Assembly: GCF_000024785.1 (NCBI RefSeq)
Contig: NC_013441.1
Location: 1,984,001 to 2,048,000, forward strand
Reading direction: 5' to 3'
Source: Gordonia bronchialis DSM 43247
GTDB taxonomy: Bacteria > Actinomycetota > Actinomycetes > Mycobacteriales > Mycobacteriaceae
DNA: 64,000 bases
Made by a program: the position numbers and the translations under genes. Shown here piece by piece: positions 18,011 through 27,083 of the stretch (its first letter is position 1; every line of letters starts with the position of its first letter). The notes under the pieces were generated by a model that saw nothing but the letters and a program-made list of their open reading frames with translations, searched no databases and was not told the origin of the DNA.

Positions 18011-19897
18011 CTAGTACACGTCGCGCAGGTAGCGCTTGTCCTTCTTGAGACGGTTGATGTAGTCCTGGGCCGCCTCGTCGTCGAGTGATCCGTGCTCGGC
18101 CACGATCTGGTGCAGCGCGTCGTCGACGTCGCGGGCCATCCGGGTGGCATCGCCGCACACGTACACATGTGCGCCGTCCTGCAGCCAGGCGAACAGGTCC
18201 GCGCCCTTCTCCCGCATGCGGTCCTGCACGTAGATCTTGTGGTCCTGGTCGCGGGAGAAGGCGAGGTCGAGGCGGTTCAGGATTCCGTCGGCGGCGAACC
18301 CGGTGATCTCGTCGGCGTAGATGAAGTCCGCGTCGCGGTGCTGGTCGCCGAAGAACAGCCAGTTCTCGCCCTGCGCGCCGCGTGCCTGCCGCTCGTGCAG
18401 GAAGGACCGGAACGGCGCGATACCGGTGCCGGGGCCGATCATGATGGCTGCGACGTCGTCGGCGGGCGGGCGGAACGACTTGTTCGGCTGGATGAACACC
18501 GGCACGGTGTCGCCCTCGGTGCGGCGGTCGGCCAGATAGGTGGAGCACACGCCGCCGCGCATCCGGTCTCCCGAGCGATACCGGACGGTGGCCATGGTGA
18601 TGTGTACCGTACCGGCGTGCGCGAGCGGACTCGACGAGATGGAATAGACGCGGTGGGCCAGTGGACGTAGTTCGGCGATCAACTCCTCGGGTGTGATCGT
18701 CACCGCGGGATCGACGTTGAGCAGATCGAGCACGTCACGACCCCACAGCCAGGCGTCGAGCGCTTCGTGATCGCCGGTCGCCGACAGGTGCGTCAGCTCT
18801 GGGTCCTCGGTGCGTGAGGCGATGTAGTCGACGAGATACTTTGACGGCGTGGCGATCTCGAAACGATGCGTCAGGGCATCGCGCAGGGTGTATTGCGATT
18901 TGCGATCGCTGATCATCTCGTCGCCGGTGGCGCCGAGCCGGGTGAGGATCTTCTCCACGAGGGCGGGATCGTTGACCGGGGTGATGCTGATACCGTCGCC
19001 GGGCTGGTAGTCGATCCCGCTGTCGCCCAACGAGATCACCAGGTGGCGGACCTCCTTGTCCGACGTCGGGCCGGACAGCACGGTGTTGGCGACGATCTTG
19101 GCCGGGTACGGATTCTTGCGGCCCCACGGTGATTTGGCGCCCTTCGCACGTACCGGTGCCGGCGCCGCCGCTGCCTCGGGGGCGGGCGGGGTGTCCGGGG
19201 TGTCGACGACGACCTGCGCGGCCGGGGGCTCGACGGTCTCGGTGCCGGATTCATCATCGGTGGCCCTCGCGCCGCCGGTCTCGATCGCGGTCAGTGCCGC
19301 CAGCGCGCCGGCCAGCCATTCGTCGGCGGACTTCTGGAAGTCCACATCGCAGTCGACGCGGTCGATCACGCGGGTGGCGCCCAGTTCGGCGAGCCGGGCG
19401 TCGATGTTCTTGCCGGACTGACAGAAGCCGTCGTAGATGGAATCACCCAGTGCCAGCACGCCGTAGTAGAGACCGTCGAGACGCGGGGCGTCGGGTGCGG
19501 CGAGCGCCTGCCAGAAGTCCTCCGCGTCGTCGGGCATGTCGCCCTCGCCGTAGGTCGAGACGATCACGAGTAGTCGGCGTACCGCGGCGAGGGTGGTCAC
19601 GTCCATGTCGGCCATGTCCGAGACCTGCGGGTCGAAACCGTGTGCGCCGGCCTGGGTCTTGGCGGTGTCGGCCACCCACTCGGCGTTGCCGGTCTGGGTG
19701 CCGTAGAGGATCTGCAGACCGACTGGACCGCCCGCCTCGGCGTCGGCCGACGGTGCCGCGCCCACCTGCGCGGGTGCCGCGGAACCGGCCGGAATGACCG
19801 AGCGCGTCCCGAGTCCGGCGAGAAATCCGGCGAGCCAGGCCTTCTGCTCACCGGTGAAGGGGACGTCGGTGGGAATGTAGGGGAGTTGCATCATCAT
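18011..19897 (-). CDS. CysJ/CPR-like diflavin reductase (sulfite reductase flavoprotein type)
   Basis: The protein carries FMN and FAD and passes electrons from NADPH to a partner. Order: a flavodoxin domain with LQILYGTQTGNAEWVAD and STYGEGDMPDDA (about 60-200); an Ala/Pro linker; the FAD domain with RVYSISSSPLAHAG and GVCSTYLADR; the NADPH domain with IGPGTGIAPFRSFLHER and YVCGDATRMARDVD. It ends KRYLRDVY, as CysJ does. At 628 residues it is normal for the class. The gltB-like gene ends TGA overlapping the ATG at 19897 (TGATG), so the two are translationally coupled. No hemoprotein sulfite reductase subunit is nearby. Possible partners are the GltB-like protein or the HemS-like protein downstream. 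The ATG at 19897 is preferred (AAGG 7 bases upstream); a GTG at 19900 and two more ATGs are adjacent. Confidence 0.88.
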   Translation of the reverse strand: MMMQLPYIPTDVPFTGEQKAWLAGFLAGLGTRSVIPAGSAAPAQVGAAPSADAEAGGPVGLQILYGTQTGNAEWVADTAKTQAGAHGFDPQVSDMADMDVTTLAAVRRLLVIVSTYGEGDMPDDAEDFWQALAAPDAPRLDGLYYGVLALGDSIYDGFCQSGKNIDARLAELGATRVIDRVDCDVDFQKSADEWLAGALAALTAIETGGARATDDESGTETVEPPAAQVVVDTPDTPPAPEAAAAPAPVRAKGAKSPWGRKNPYPAKIVANTVLSGPTSDKEVRHLVISLGDSGIDYQPGDGISITPVNDPALVEKILTRLGATGDEMISDRKSQYTLRDALTHRFEIATPSKYLVDYIASRTEDPELTHLSATGDHEALDAWLWGRDVLDLLNVDPAVTITPEELIAELRPLAHRVYSISSSPLAHAGTVHITMATVRYRSGDRMRGGVCSTYLADRRTEGDTVPVFIQPNKSFRPPADDVAAIMIGPGTGIAPFRSFLHERQARGAQGENWLFFGDQHRDADFIYADEITGFAADGILNRLDLAFSRDQDHKIYVQDRMREKGADLFAWLQDGAHVYVCGDATRMARDVDDALHQIVAEHGSLDDEAAQDYINRLKKDKRYLRDVY

Positions 19898-22377
19898 CAC
19901 CCGGCCTTGGGTTGGGTTGTGTCGATCTGGCGAATGTCGATCTGGGACGCGGTGATCCGGGCAGAGGAGGCGCGCAGCGCATCGGCGATGTCGGGTGTCG
20001 CCCGTGCGGCGAACAACTCGTCGAAGCTGGGCAGACCGCCGAGTCGTTCACGATTCTTCGGGTCCTGCAACAGAATCCATCCGTAGGTTGCCGGTGCGTC
20101 CATCGACAGGACGTTGCGTCGGGCGAGGGCCTGCTTGTAGTCGTCGACGCGTTTGGCGGCGATCAGCGCGGAGATCTGCTCGGTGTCGTGGTCGGACAGG
20201 ATGGACCGCGCGTACCCGGCGACCCGGCCGACGAGATCGAAGTCCTCGGTGAGGACCAGGTTGCGGGCGGCGCGGGCGATCGCGTGCTCGGTCCATGCCG
20301 ACGCGGTGGCCGCCGTGCTGCGTGAGCGGGTGAGCCGGGTGGTCGCGAGCTCCCGGGCGAGCTCGAAGACGGTGAATGCGCCGAGAAGCCGGTACATGTC
20401 GTCGGTGTCGGTCTGCCCGTAGTCGGGGACCGCGCCGCCGGCCACGGGTGTCCCGGTGCGCATGGCGATCTTCAGCTTGCGCACCTGATCGACCGCGATG
20501 GCCGACGACAGTTCGTCGAGGAGGTCGCGAGGGGAGACGGTGGCCATCAGCACGTCGCTGTCCTGATACGAGAGCAGTGCCCGTGGCATCGCGTAGCAGA
20601 TGTAGTGCCGCTCGGTCTCCCAGTTCTCCAGCAGTCGGGTGGCCAGCGCGGATCCCGTTGCCTCGGCGTGCATCTGGAGCATGGTGAACACCGCGAGGTG
20701 ATGGATCGGGGCGAGCGGGTCGTCGACTCCGGTGATGGCACCCACGATCACCGAGTCCGAACTGATCCGGTCGTCGAGGGTGCAGGCCGGATCGTACTGG
20801 TAGAGGAATCCGCCACTCATGCCGTTGGTGAGACCCTTGCCGTAACCGCCGAGGTTGAGGACGGCGCCGTTGGTCATGTATTCGCAACCGAATTCGCCGA
20901 GTCCCTCGACCACGGCGGTGGCCCCGGAGTTGCGGACCGCAAAGCGGTCACCGGCCTCACCTTCGACGAACAACCGCCCGCCGGTGGCACCGAACAGGGC
21001 GAAGTTGCCGATCAGCACGTTGCCGCCGACGGCCGGTGACCCGCCACCGGGCGAGGCGACGACAACGGTGCCACCGGACATCGACTTACCGACCCCGTCG
21101 TTGCAGGTTCCGGTGTGCCGCAGGTACATACCGTCATTGCAGAACGCCGCATAGGAAAGCCCGGCCGATCCGGTGGTGGACACGGTGACCGTGTCCGCGG
21201 CCAGATGCCGGCGCCCGCGGTCGTCGGTGTGCACCGACGGCAGTGCCGCCGCGGTCTGCTCGTCGAGTTCGTGGTTCAGGATGCGTTCGATGTCGACGGC
21301 GAGTTGGGCGCCGACGCTCTTGTTGCGGTTGCCCAGACAGACCTCGGTGGTGGCCACCGCGGTGGCACCCTCGTCGATCAGCGCGGCGCGCACCTGGTTG
21401 AGCAGAACGTCGTCGATGGCGTAATCGCGTTCGAGATAGACCGGGTCGGCGATCACGGGCGCGGTGACCCGGGCGAGCAGGGCATCGAGTCGCAGGATGC
21501 CGACGATGGTGTCGGCTCGCGCGTCGAGGCGCAGCAGGTCGGTGCGCCCACGGGCCGCGGCGAGGTCGGGCAGTCCGAGGGACGCGAGGATCTCCCGGAC
21601 CTCGTGGGCGATGTTCAGCAGATACTGCGCCATCGACCGCGCATCACCTTCGAAGACCTCGGGATTGGTGGTCAGGCCTGCCGGGCACTTGATGTTGCAG
21701 TTCTTGGCCATCACGCAGCCCACCATCATCAGTGCGGCGGTGCCGAACTCGAAGCTGTCGGCGCCGAGCAGGGCCGAGGTGACCACGTCGGAACCCTTCT
21801 GGTGTGCGCCCGAGGTGCGCAGCACCACCTTCTGGCGAAGGCCGTTGGCGCACAACGCCTGATGGACTTCGGCCAGTCCGATCTCAGCGGCCCGGCCCGC
21901 GTAGCGCAGGCTCGACACCGACGCCGCACCCGTTCCGCCGGTATTACCCGCGACGTTGATGACGTCGCCGCCGGCCTTGGCGACGCCGACCGCGATGGTG
22001 CCGATGCCTTCCGACGACACCAGCTTGACGATGACCCGCACGCGCGCGGCCTTGCAGTCATGGATGAGTTGGGCGAGGTCCTCGATGGAGTACGTGTCGT
22101 GGTGCGGCGGTGGGGAGACGAGTTCGACGCCGGGTGTCCCGCCGCGCGCGGCGGCGATCTCGACGGTCACCTTGGGCGCCGGAAGCTGGCCGCCCTCACC
22201 GGGTTTCGCGCCCTGCCCGATCTTTATCTCCAGTTCGGTGAGCATCGGGTCGGCGAGGTAGCCGGCCCAGATGCCGAACCGGCCGGACGCGAACTGTTTG
22301 ATGCGCGACGCGCGGATCGTGCCGTAGCGGGACAGGTGCTCGCCACCCTCGCCGCTGTTGGAGAGTCCGCCGACCAT
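19897..22377 (-). CDS. gltB: glutamate synthase-like large subunit, C-terminal part (downstream of a frameshift)
   Basis: This frame holds the rest of the FMN-binding synthase domain (GRFGIWAGYLADPMLTELEIKIGQGAKPGEGG), the Fe-S cysteines (CVMAKNCNIKC) and the GXGXG beta-helix domain (GGTVVVASPGGGSPAVGGNVLIGNFALFGATGG). Beyond that is a C-terminal extension of roughly 200 residues absent from classical GltB. The cysteine spacing is C-x5-C-x3-C, one residue shorter than the C-x5-C-x4-C of well-known GltB. The first Met (MVGGLSNSGEGGE) is an internal codon of the intact family, in the conserved ...GTNMVGGLSNSGEGGE. This is therefore not a natural start but the continuation of the gene beginning at 25327. 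The stop overlaps the diflavin reductase start. Whether the fragment is translated alone is unknown. Confidence 0.85.
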   Translation of the reverse strand: MVGGLSNSGEGGEHLSRYGTIRASRIKQFASGRFGIWAGYLADPMLTELEIKIGQGAKPGEGGQLPAPKVTVEIAAARGGTPGVELVSPPPHHDTYSIEDLAQLIHDCKAARVRVIVKLVSSEGIGTIAVGVAKAGGDVINVAGNTGGTGAASVSSLRYAGRAAEIGLAEVHQALCANGLRQKVVLRTSGAHQKGSDVVTSALLGADSFEFGTAALMMVGCVMAKNCNIKCPAGLTTNPEVFEGDARSMAQYLLNIAHEVREILASLGLPDLAAARGRTDLLRLDARADTIVGILRLDALLARVTAPVIADPVYLERDYAIDDVLLNQVRAALIDEGATAVATTEVCLGNRNKSVGAQLAVDIERILNHELDEQTAAALPSVHTDDRGRRHLAADTVTVSTTGSAGLSYAAFCNDGMYLRHTGTCNDGVGKSMSGGTVVVASPGGGSPAVGGNVLIGNFALFGATGGRLFVEGEAGDRFAVRNSGATAVVEGLGEFGCEYMTNGAVLNLGGYGKGLTNGMSGGFLYQYDPACTLDDRISSDSVIVGAITGVDDPLAPIHHLAVFTMLQMHAEATGSALATRLLENWETERHYICYAMPRALLSYQDSDVLMATVSPRDLLDELSSAIAVDQVRKLKIAMRTGTPVAGGAVPDYGQTDTDDMYRLLGAFTVFELARELATTRLTRSRSTAATASAWTEHAIARAARNLVLTEDFDLVGRVAGYARSILSDHDTEQISALIAAKRVDDYKQALARRNVLSMDAPATYGWILLQDPKNRERLGGLPSFDELFAARATPDIADALRASSARITASQIDIRQIDTTQPKAG

Positions 22378-25327
22378 GTTGGTGCCATGGGCGACGGCCT
22401 CGTGTGCCGGAGCGACGAGCGCCGTGGCTCATCGCACCCGACGCGAAGGTGGCCGTGATCTCGTGTGCGGGTTGCACATCGGTGAGGGCGATCGGCGACG
22501 TCGGGCCGGCGTCGGCCACCAGGACATCGCGCAGGGCGCTGGGCCGGGTCGTGCGGGTGGTGGCGAGTTCGGCGCTGAATGAGCGGTACGCGGCGGTGAT
22601 CTCGAAGGTGTCGATGTCGCGGTCGCTCAGCCGATCGAAGCTGCTGTCGGCGTAGGCGGCTGCGTCGAGCCCGAAGGCGTCGTCGAGTCCGCTGACGGTC
22701 AACAGCCGCAACGCATCTCCGGCTCCGGCTGCCGATGCTATAGCCGAGTCGCGGCCGGCGGTCGCGAAGCTGATCTTCTCGGCCGTCATCTCCTCGTACT
22801 TGCCGACCGCGGTGATGCCGAACGAATGGCCGGCCCCGCCGGAGCGTTCCTTGAACAGGCCGAGCAGTGGCAGGTCCTTGTCGGTGCGTGGGGCGGTTTC
22901 GTGCATCGCCGCGCGGTGGGCGCGCCCGAGGGCCTCGACGATGGGACGCAATCCGACACCGCCGACGGGGGAGGGGAGGTTGGGGAACCACCGCCGCAGG
23001 TCGTCGTCGGCGGTGTCGAGGAAGTTGGGTTCGAAGAACTCGCCGCCGATGTAGCTCTCGGCGGTACAGAGTCCGACCCGGCCCATCGTCTTCATCAGCG
23101 ACTTCTCGGCCGCTTTCGCCCAGCGCGCGAACGCTGCGGGCTGATCGTCGGGTGCCGACTCGGCGGCGCGGCGGGCGACCGAGTGCGGATGTGCCGCTGC
23201 CGCACCGAAACCCAGCACGGCGGCGAGATGATGTGAGGACTCGATCTGGCCGCTGTCGACGACCAGTGAGACCCGCAGCCGCAGTCCCTCGGTGATGAGT
23301 CGCTGGTTGATCGCCGAGGTGAGGAAGATCGCCGGCAGCGCTGCGCGGTCGGTGGTGATGTCGCGGTCGCTGAGGACTGCGATACCGCCGCGGGTGCGCG
23401 CGAAGGTGGCGACCGCGTCGGCGAGGCCGTCGATCGCACTGACCAGCGACGCATGGTCGTCCTCGACGGCGCCGATCACCGCGAAGGTGGCATCGAATCG
23501 CTCGACGGGTGCTTCGTCCTGCTGGTAGAGGCAGTCGAGCTGATCGGCGGTGAGAATCGGTGTGTCCACAACGATCTGTCGGGATCGTCCGGCCGGGCGA
23601 CCCAATTGCGGCCGGGTGCCGAGTGCGATGCGCAGCGACATCCCGTCGGCCTCACGAATGCTGTCCAGCGGTGGGTTGGTCACCTGCGCGAAGCGTTGCG
23701 AGAAGAATCGGGCGACATTGGCCTCGATGTTGGTGAGGGCGTTGATCGCATTACCGAATCCCATCGCCGAGACCCGCTCGGCACCGGTCTTCAGCATCGG
23801 ATCCATGAAGTAGCGAAAGCTCTCCTGGTCGAGGTGATAGGCGGCGTAGCGCTGGTGATCGGTGAGTTCGGTGTTCCCGTTCCCTGAGGTGCGAGCGTGC
23901 GAGGCCTTCCCGTTCCCTGAGGTGCGAGCGTGCGAGCCGTTCCCGTTCCCTGAGGTGCGAGCGTGCGAGCCGTTCCCGTTCCCTGAGGTGCGAGCGTGCG
24001 AGCCACGAAGGGTCAGCTGCGCCAGATACACCTTCGCCGCGGTCAGCAGGGCTGGGTAATCCCTTGCCGCGGCGAGCTTTTCGTAGGCATCCTCGGTGGT
24101 GTAGGTGCGATGATCGCGGTGGTCGTAGTAGATCATCCCGCCGGCTGACACGCGACCGCGGGCGAGCACCGACTCCGGGGGTACCGAGATCTGGCCGGCC
24201 TCGGAGAACACGCACAGGTACTCCGCGGTTTCCAGGGTGCGCAGCGGCCGCAGCCCGAGCCGGTCGAGGCGGGCACCGATGACCGAACCGTCGCCGAAGA
24301 CGACGGCCGCCGGGCCGTCGTTCTTCTCCTCGTAGAGGGAGAAGTACTCGAACATCGCGCGGACCCGCGGGGAGAGGGAATTGTCGTTCTCCCAGGCCGG
24401 GGGCATCATCGACACGATCGCGGTGACCAGGTCGACGCGGTCTTCGGTGACCCGGGCCGCGACGGTCTGATCGAGCCGCGAACTGTCGGACTGACCGGGC
24501 GGGCGGACGATGCTGCGCCGCGCCGCGGCAGCCGCCGTGACCTGCGCGATGCGGTTCTTCTTGTCCGTGTTGAGCTCGCCGTTGTGGGCGAGATACCGGA
24601 ATGGCTGGGCCATCGTCGGGTGCGGATCGGTGTTGGTGGAGAACCGCGTGTGGAAGTAGAGGGTGTGAACGGCGTGGTCGGTGTCGAGCAGATCGGTGAA
24701 GTAGGCGATCACCTCCGGGGACGACAGCCGTCCCTTGAGGACCTGGGTACGTGCCGAGAGCGACAGCGGGTACAGCCCGGCCAGCGCGGGATCGGTGTAC
24801 CCGATGGACTCGATGTGCAACAGGGATTGCTCGACGAGCAGATCGAGTTCGGTGGGCTCCGGGCACGGATCGGGGGCGGCGAACACCCACTGGCGGATCG
24901 GTAGCTGCAGCGCGACCGCGGCGGGCCGCAGCACCGCGTCGTCGACGGGTACGTCGCGAACGGTGAGCACGGTGAATCCGCGGTCGGTCATGGTCCGTTC
25001 GATCAGCGCGGTGACCCGGGCCGCGCCGGCGGAGTCGGCCGGGAGGAAGAAGTTCCCGACGCAGAACTGTCCGAGTGCGAGATCCCGGCGGCCGGTCACC
25101 TTGCGGAAGAAGCGCAGCGACAGATCCATCGACACCCCGCCGCCGTCGCCGACGCCCGCCGAGGACATGCCGCCGCGATGGGGGACCGAGCACAGGGCCT
25201 CGGCGGCCTTCTCGATGACCTCGTGCCGCTGTACGCCGTCTTTGCGGGTGATGAAGCCGACACCACAGCTGCTCTTCTCGTCGCTCGGGTCCCACAGCAA
25301 GGGCTGTGGGCGGGATTCAGGCCGCAT
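22196..25327 (-). CDS. gltB: glutamate synthase-like large subunit, N-terminal part, frameshifted near its 3' end
   Basis: The family moves the amide of glutamine to 2-oxoglutarate. This part holds the class II amidotransferase domain (catalytic Cys candidate in KSSCGVGF, residue 21; PFRYLAHNGELNTDKKNR), the central domain and the start of the synthase domain. Around 22418 the frame leaves the family sequence: ...SGAMSHGA is followed by Arg-rich nonsense, while LVAPAHEAVAHGTNM continues in another frame. A loss of two bases (expected GCxCTC, seen GCTC) explains it. Rejoined, the gene would encode about 1,810 residues, longer than the usual 1,500. Four copies of an 11-residue repeat (SHARTSGNGNG) lie at about residues 440-485. 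The ATG at 25327 has GAGGA upstream; an iron-box promoter precedes it. Confidence 0.85.
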   Translation of the reverse strand: MRPESRPQPLLWDPSDEKSSCGVGFITRKDGVQRHEVIEKAAEALCSVPHRGGMSSAGVGDGGGVSMDLSLRFFRKVTGRRDLALGQFCVGNFFLPADSAGAARVTALIERTMTDRGFTVLTVRDVPVDDAVLRPAAVALQLPIRQWVFAAPDPCPEPTELDLLVEQSLLHIESIGYTDPALAGLYPLSLSARTQVLKGRLSSPEVIAYFTDLLDTDHAVHTLYFHTRFSTNTDPHPTMAQPFRYLAHNGELNTDKKNRIAQVTAAAAARRSIVRPPGQSDSSRLDQTVAARVTEDRVDLVTAIVSMMPPAWENDNSLSPRVRAMFEYFSLYEEKNDGPAAVVFGDGSVIGARLDRLGLRPLRTLETAEYLCVFSEAGQISVPPESVLARGRVSAGGMIYYDHRDHRTYTTEDAYEKLAAARDYPALLTAAKVYLAQLTLRGSHARTSGNGNGSHARTSGNGNGSHARTSGNGKASHARTSGNGNTELTDHQRYAAYHLDQESFRYFMDPMLKTGAERVSAMGFGNAINALTNIEANVARFFSQRFAQVTNPPLDSIREADGMSLRIALGTRPQLGRPAGRSRQIVVDTPILTADQLDCLYQQDEAPVERFDATFAVIGAVEDDHASLVSAIDGLADAVATFARTRGGIAVLSDRDITTDRAALPAIFLTSAINQRLITEGLRLRVSLVVDSGQIESSHHLAAVLGFGAAAAHPHSVARRAAESAPDDQPAAFARWAKAAEKSLMKTMGRVGLCTAESYIGGEFFEPNFLDTADDDLRRWFPNLPSPVGGVGLRPIVEALGRAHRAAMHETAPRTDKDLPLLGLFKERSGGAGHSFGITAVGKYEEMTAEKISFATAGRDSAIASAAGAGDALRLLTVSGLDDAFGLDAAAYADSSFDRLSDRDIDTFEITAAYRSFSAELATTRTTRPSALRDVLVADAGPTSPIALTDVQPAHEITATFASGAMSHGARRSGTRGRRPWHQHGRRTLQQRRGWRAPVPLRHDPRVAHQTVRVRPVRHLGRLPRRPDAHRTGDKDRAGRETR
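23874..24005. repeat. gltB: four tandem 33-bp repeats inside the gltB-like gene
   Basis: Units at 23874-23906, 23907-23939, 23940-23972 and 23973-24005 are nearly identical. Each contains CCTGAGGTGCGAGCGTGCGA. The length is a multiple of three, and on the minus strand each unit encodes SHARTSGNG plus two residues, so the frame is kept. The same core, with one or two changes, is found in the intergenic region at 5953-5972. After the last unit the sequence continues CCACGAAGGG. Confidence 0.9.
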
Positions 25328-25633
25328 TCGTCCTCTGTTCTCGGCAGTTGAGGTGATCGGAGGTGGCGTCGCTGCGACGATGAAGCAACGCCGGAGCTAA
25401 TACTAACTTAGCTAAGCCTTACCAAGTTAAGGGCTGCCTGAGTTGCTGTCGGTGACGCGGGAATGAATCGGGCCGATGCAGGTGTTGAGGCTGGTGACCG
25501 AGGAGGAGATGCACGGTCCGCACGATTTCTGTTCGTGAGATCGGGCGTGGCATACTGATCGGTCGAGTCCGGTTCCGGTTCACACCGTCGAGACACGACG
25601 GTGACCCGGCGACCACAGAAAGGGACAACCACC
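25328..25633. other. divergent intergenic region between the gltB-like gene and rpmE
   Basis: 306 bases without a gene. The left half holds the iron-box promoter (25397-25426) reading left. The right half holds the rpmE promoter candidate (CATACT at 25551-25556) reading right. No other element was recognised. Confidence 0.6.
25397..25426 (-). promoter_or_regulatory. promoter of the gltB-like operon overlapped by an IdeR/DtxR-type iron box
   Basis: On the minus strand TTGGTA (25425-25420) and TATTAG (25402-25397) form -35 and -10 candidates with a 17-base spacer. The gltB-like ATG lies about 63 bases after the expected start. The plus-strand sequence 25408-25426, TTAGCTAAGCCTTACCAAG, agrees with the 19-base IdeR consensus TTAGGTTAGGCTAACCTAA in 14 positions and fills the spacer and -35. 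An iron-loaded repressor bound here would block transcription. Box and promoter are seen in the sequence; regulation is inference. Confidence 0.6.
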
Positions 25634-25861
25634 ATGAAGCAGGGCATTCACCCCGAGTACGCGACGACCACCGTCGTCTGCGGCTGCGGCAACACCTTCG
25701 AGACCCGCAGCACCGCTGCCAACGGACGTATCAACGTCGAGGTCTGCTCGCAGTGCCACCCGTTCTACACGGGCAAGCAGAAGATCCTCGACACCGGCGG
25801 CCGGGTGGCGAAGTTCGAGAAGCGCTACGGCAAGCGCACCAAGAACGCAGACGCCAAGTAG
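25634..25861 (+). CDS. rpmE: 50S ribosomal protein L31, zinc-binding form
   Basis: This is a 75-residue protein of the large ribosomal subunit. The Cys residues expected in the zinc-binding (C+) form are present in VVCGCGNTF and [16 protein letters not shown]. The conserved KGIHPEY-type start is MKQGIHPEY. Zinc-containing L31 is usually replaced by a C- paralogue under zinc starvation, so it also acts as a zinc store. The ATG at 25634 was chosen over the upstream in-frame start because it gives the conserved N-terminus and follows AAAGGGACAACC. It precedes prfA, as in Mycobacterium. A -10 candidate CATACT lies at 25551-25556 in front of it. Confidence 0.97.
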   Translation: MKQGIHPEYATTTVVCGCGNTFETRSTAANGRINVEVCSQCHPFYTGKQKILDTGGRVAKFEKRYGKRTKNADAK

Positions 25862-25988
25862 ATCTCGTGACGACGCCCACCCGGTATTGCTCCGGGTCGG
25901 GCGTCGTTTGCGTTGTATCAGGCGGTTTGGTGACGTTCGGGGTTCGGTGACCTCCGGGGTTCGGTGACAACAGAGGCGAGGTAGACAC

Positions 25989-27083
25989 GTGAGTGCACAG
26001 GATGTATCGGGCACATCGAGTCCGTCGGCGATCGACGACATCCTCGCTGAGCACGCCGGCCTCGAACAGCAGCTCTCGGATCCGGCGTTGCACGACGATC
26101 CGGCCGCCGCACGCCGGGTGGGCAAACGTTTCGCCGAGCTGGCCCCGGTGATGGCCACCCACGCCCGGCTCGTCGCCGCTCGGGATGATCTCGCCGCGGC
26201 TCGTGAACTCGCGGCCGATGATCCCGCGTTCGCCGAGGAGATCCCGGCTCTCGAGTCCACCGTCGCCGAGCTCGACGCCACTCTGACCGACCTCCTCGCC
26301 CCGCGCGATCCGCATGATGGCGACGACGTCGTGCTGGAGATCAAATCCGGTGCGGGCGGCGAGGAATCGGCGTTGTTTGCCGCTGATCTCGCCCGGATGT
26401 ATCTCAAATACTGTGAGCGGCACGGGTGGAAGGCGCAGGTTTTGGGCGTCACCGAGTCCGATCTCGGCGGCTACAAAGAGGCGACGCTGTCGATCAAGGC
26501 GAAAGAGGCTGTGCGCGAAGGGGTCTGGTCGCGGTTGAAGTTCGAGGGCGGGGTCCATCGGGTACAGCGGGTGCCGGTCACCGAATCGCAGGGACGTATC
26601 CACACCTCGGCGGCGGGGGTGCTGATCTACCCGGAACCCGAAGAACTCGAACAGGTCGCGATCGACGAATCCGATCTGCGCATCGACGTTTACCGGTCGT
26701 CTGGTAAGGGCGGGCAGGGAGTGAACACCACCGACTCGGCGGTGCGGATCACCCACCTGCCCACCGGGATCGTGGTGACCTGCCAGAACGAGCGGTCCCA
26801 GTTGCAGAACAAGGCCCGCGCGATGCAGGTACTCGCGGCCCGGCTACAGGCCGCCGCCGAAGAGGAGGCACAGGCCGCGGCCGCGCAGGGGCGCGCCGCC
26901 CAGATCCGCACGGTGGATCGTTCCGAGCGCATCCGTACGTACAACTTCCCGGAGAACCGGATCGCCGATCATCGCATCGGGTACAAGGCCAACAATCTCG
27001 ACGCGGTTCTGGGCGGCGAGATGGACGGCCTGCTCGACGCCCTGGTCGCCGCCGATCGGCAGGCGCGCCTCGAGGCGCAGTGA
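25989..27083 (+). CDS. prfA: peptide chain release factor 1
   Basis: RF1 ends translation at UAA and UAG codons. The peptidyl-hydrolysis GGQ motif lies in [18 protein letters not shown]. The codon-recognition loop is in the expected upstream region ([16 protein letters not shown]). The 364-residue length is usual. The GTG start at 25989 gives MSAQDVSG with an acidic N-terminal helix ([24 protein letters not shown]) typical of RF1. Its stop overlaps the GTG of prmC, whose product methylates the GGQ glutamine. The coupling is therefore functional as well as physical. Confidence 0.97.
   Translation: MSAQDVSGTSSPSAIDDILAEHAGLEQQLSDPALHDDPAAARRVGKRFAELAPVMATHARLVAARDDLAAARELAADDPAFAEEIPALESTVAELDATLTDLLAPRDPHDGDDVVLEIKSGAGGEESALFAADLARMYLKYCERHGWKAQVLGVTESDLGGYKEATLSIKAKEAVREGVWSRLKFEGGVHRVQRVPVTESQGRIHTSAAGVLIYPEPEELEQVAIDESDLRIDVYRSSGKGGQGVNTTDSAVRITHLPTGIVVTCQNERSQLQNKARAMQVLAARLQAAAEEEAQAAAAQGRAAQIRTVDRSERIRTYNFPENRIADHRIGYKANNLDAVLGGEMDGLLDALVAADRQARLEAQ

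Noticed and set aside
18011..19897. Assignment as a dedicated sulfite reductase subunit (cysJ)
   Set aside because: Domain order fits, but there is no hemoprotein subunit or other sulfur gene nearby; the operon context favours another electron partner, so I gave no symbol.
23874..24005. The 33-bp repeats as a CRISPR array
   Set aside because: The units are contiguous with no unique spacers, lie inside a coding frame and have no cas genes nearby.
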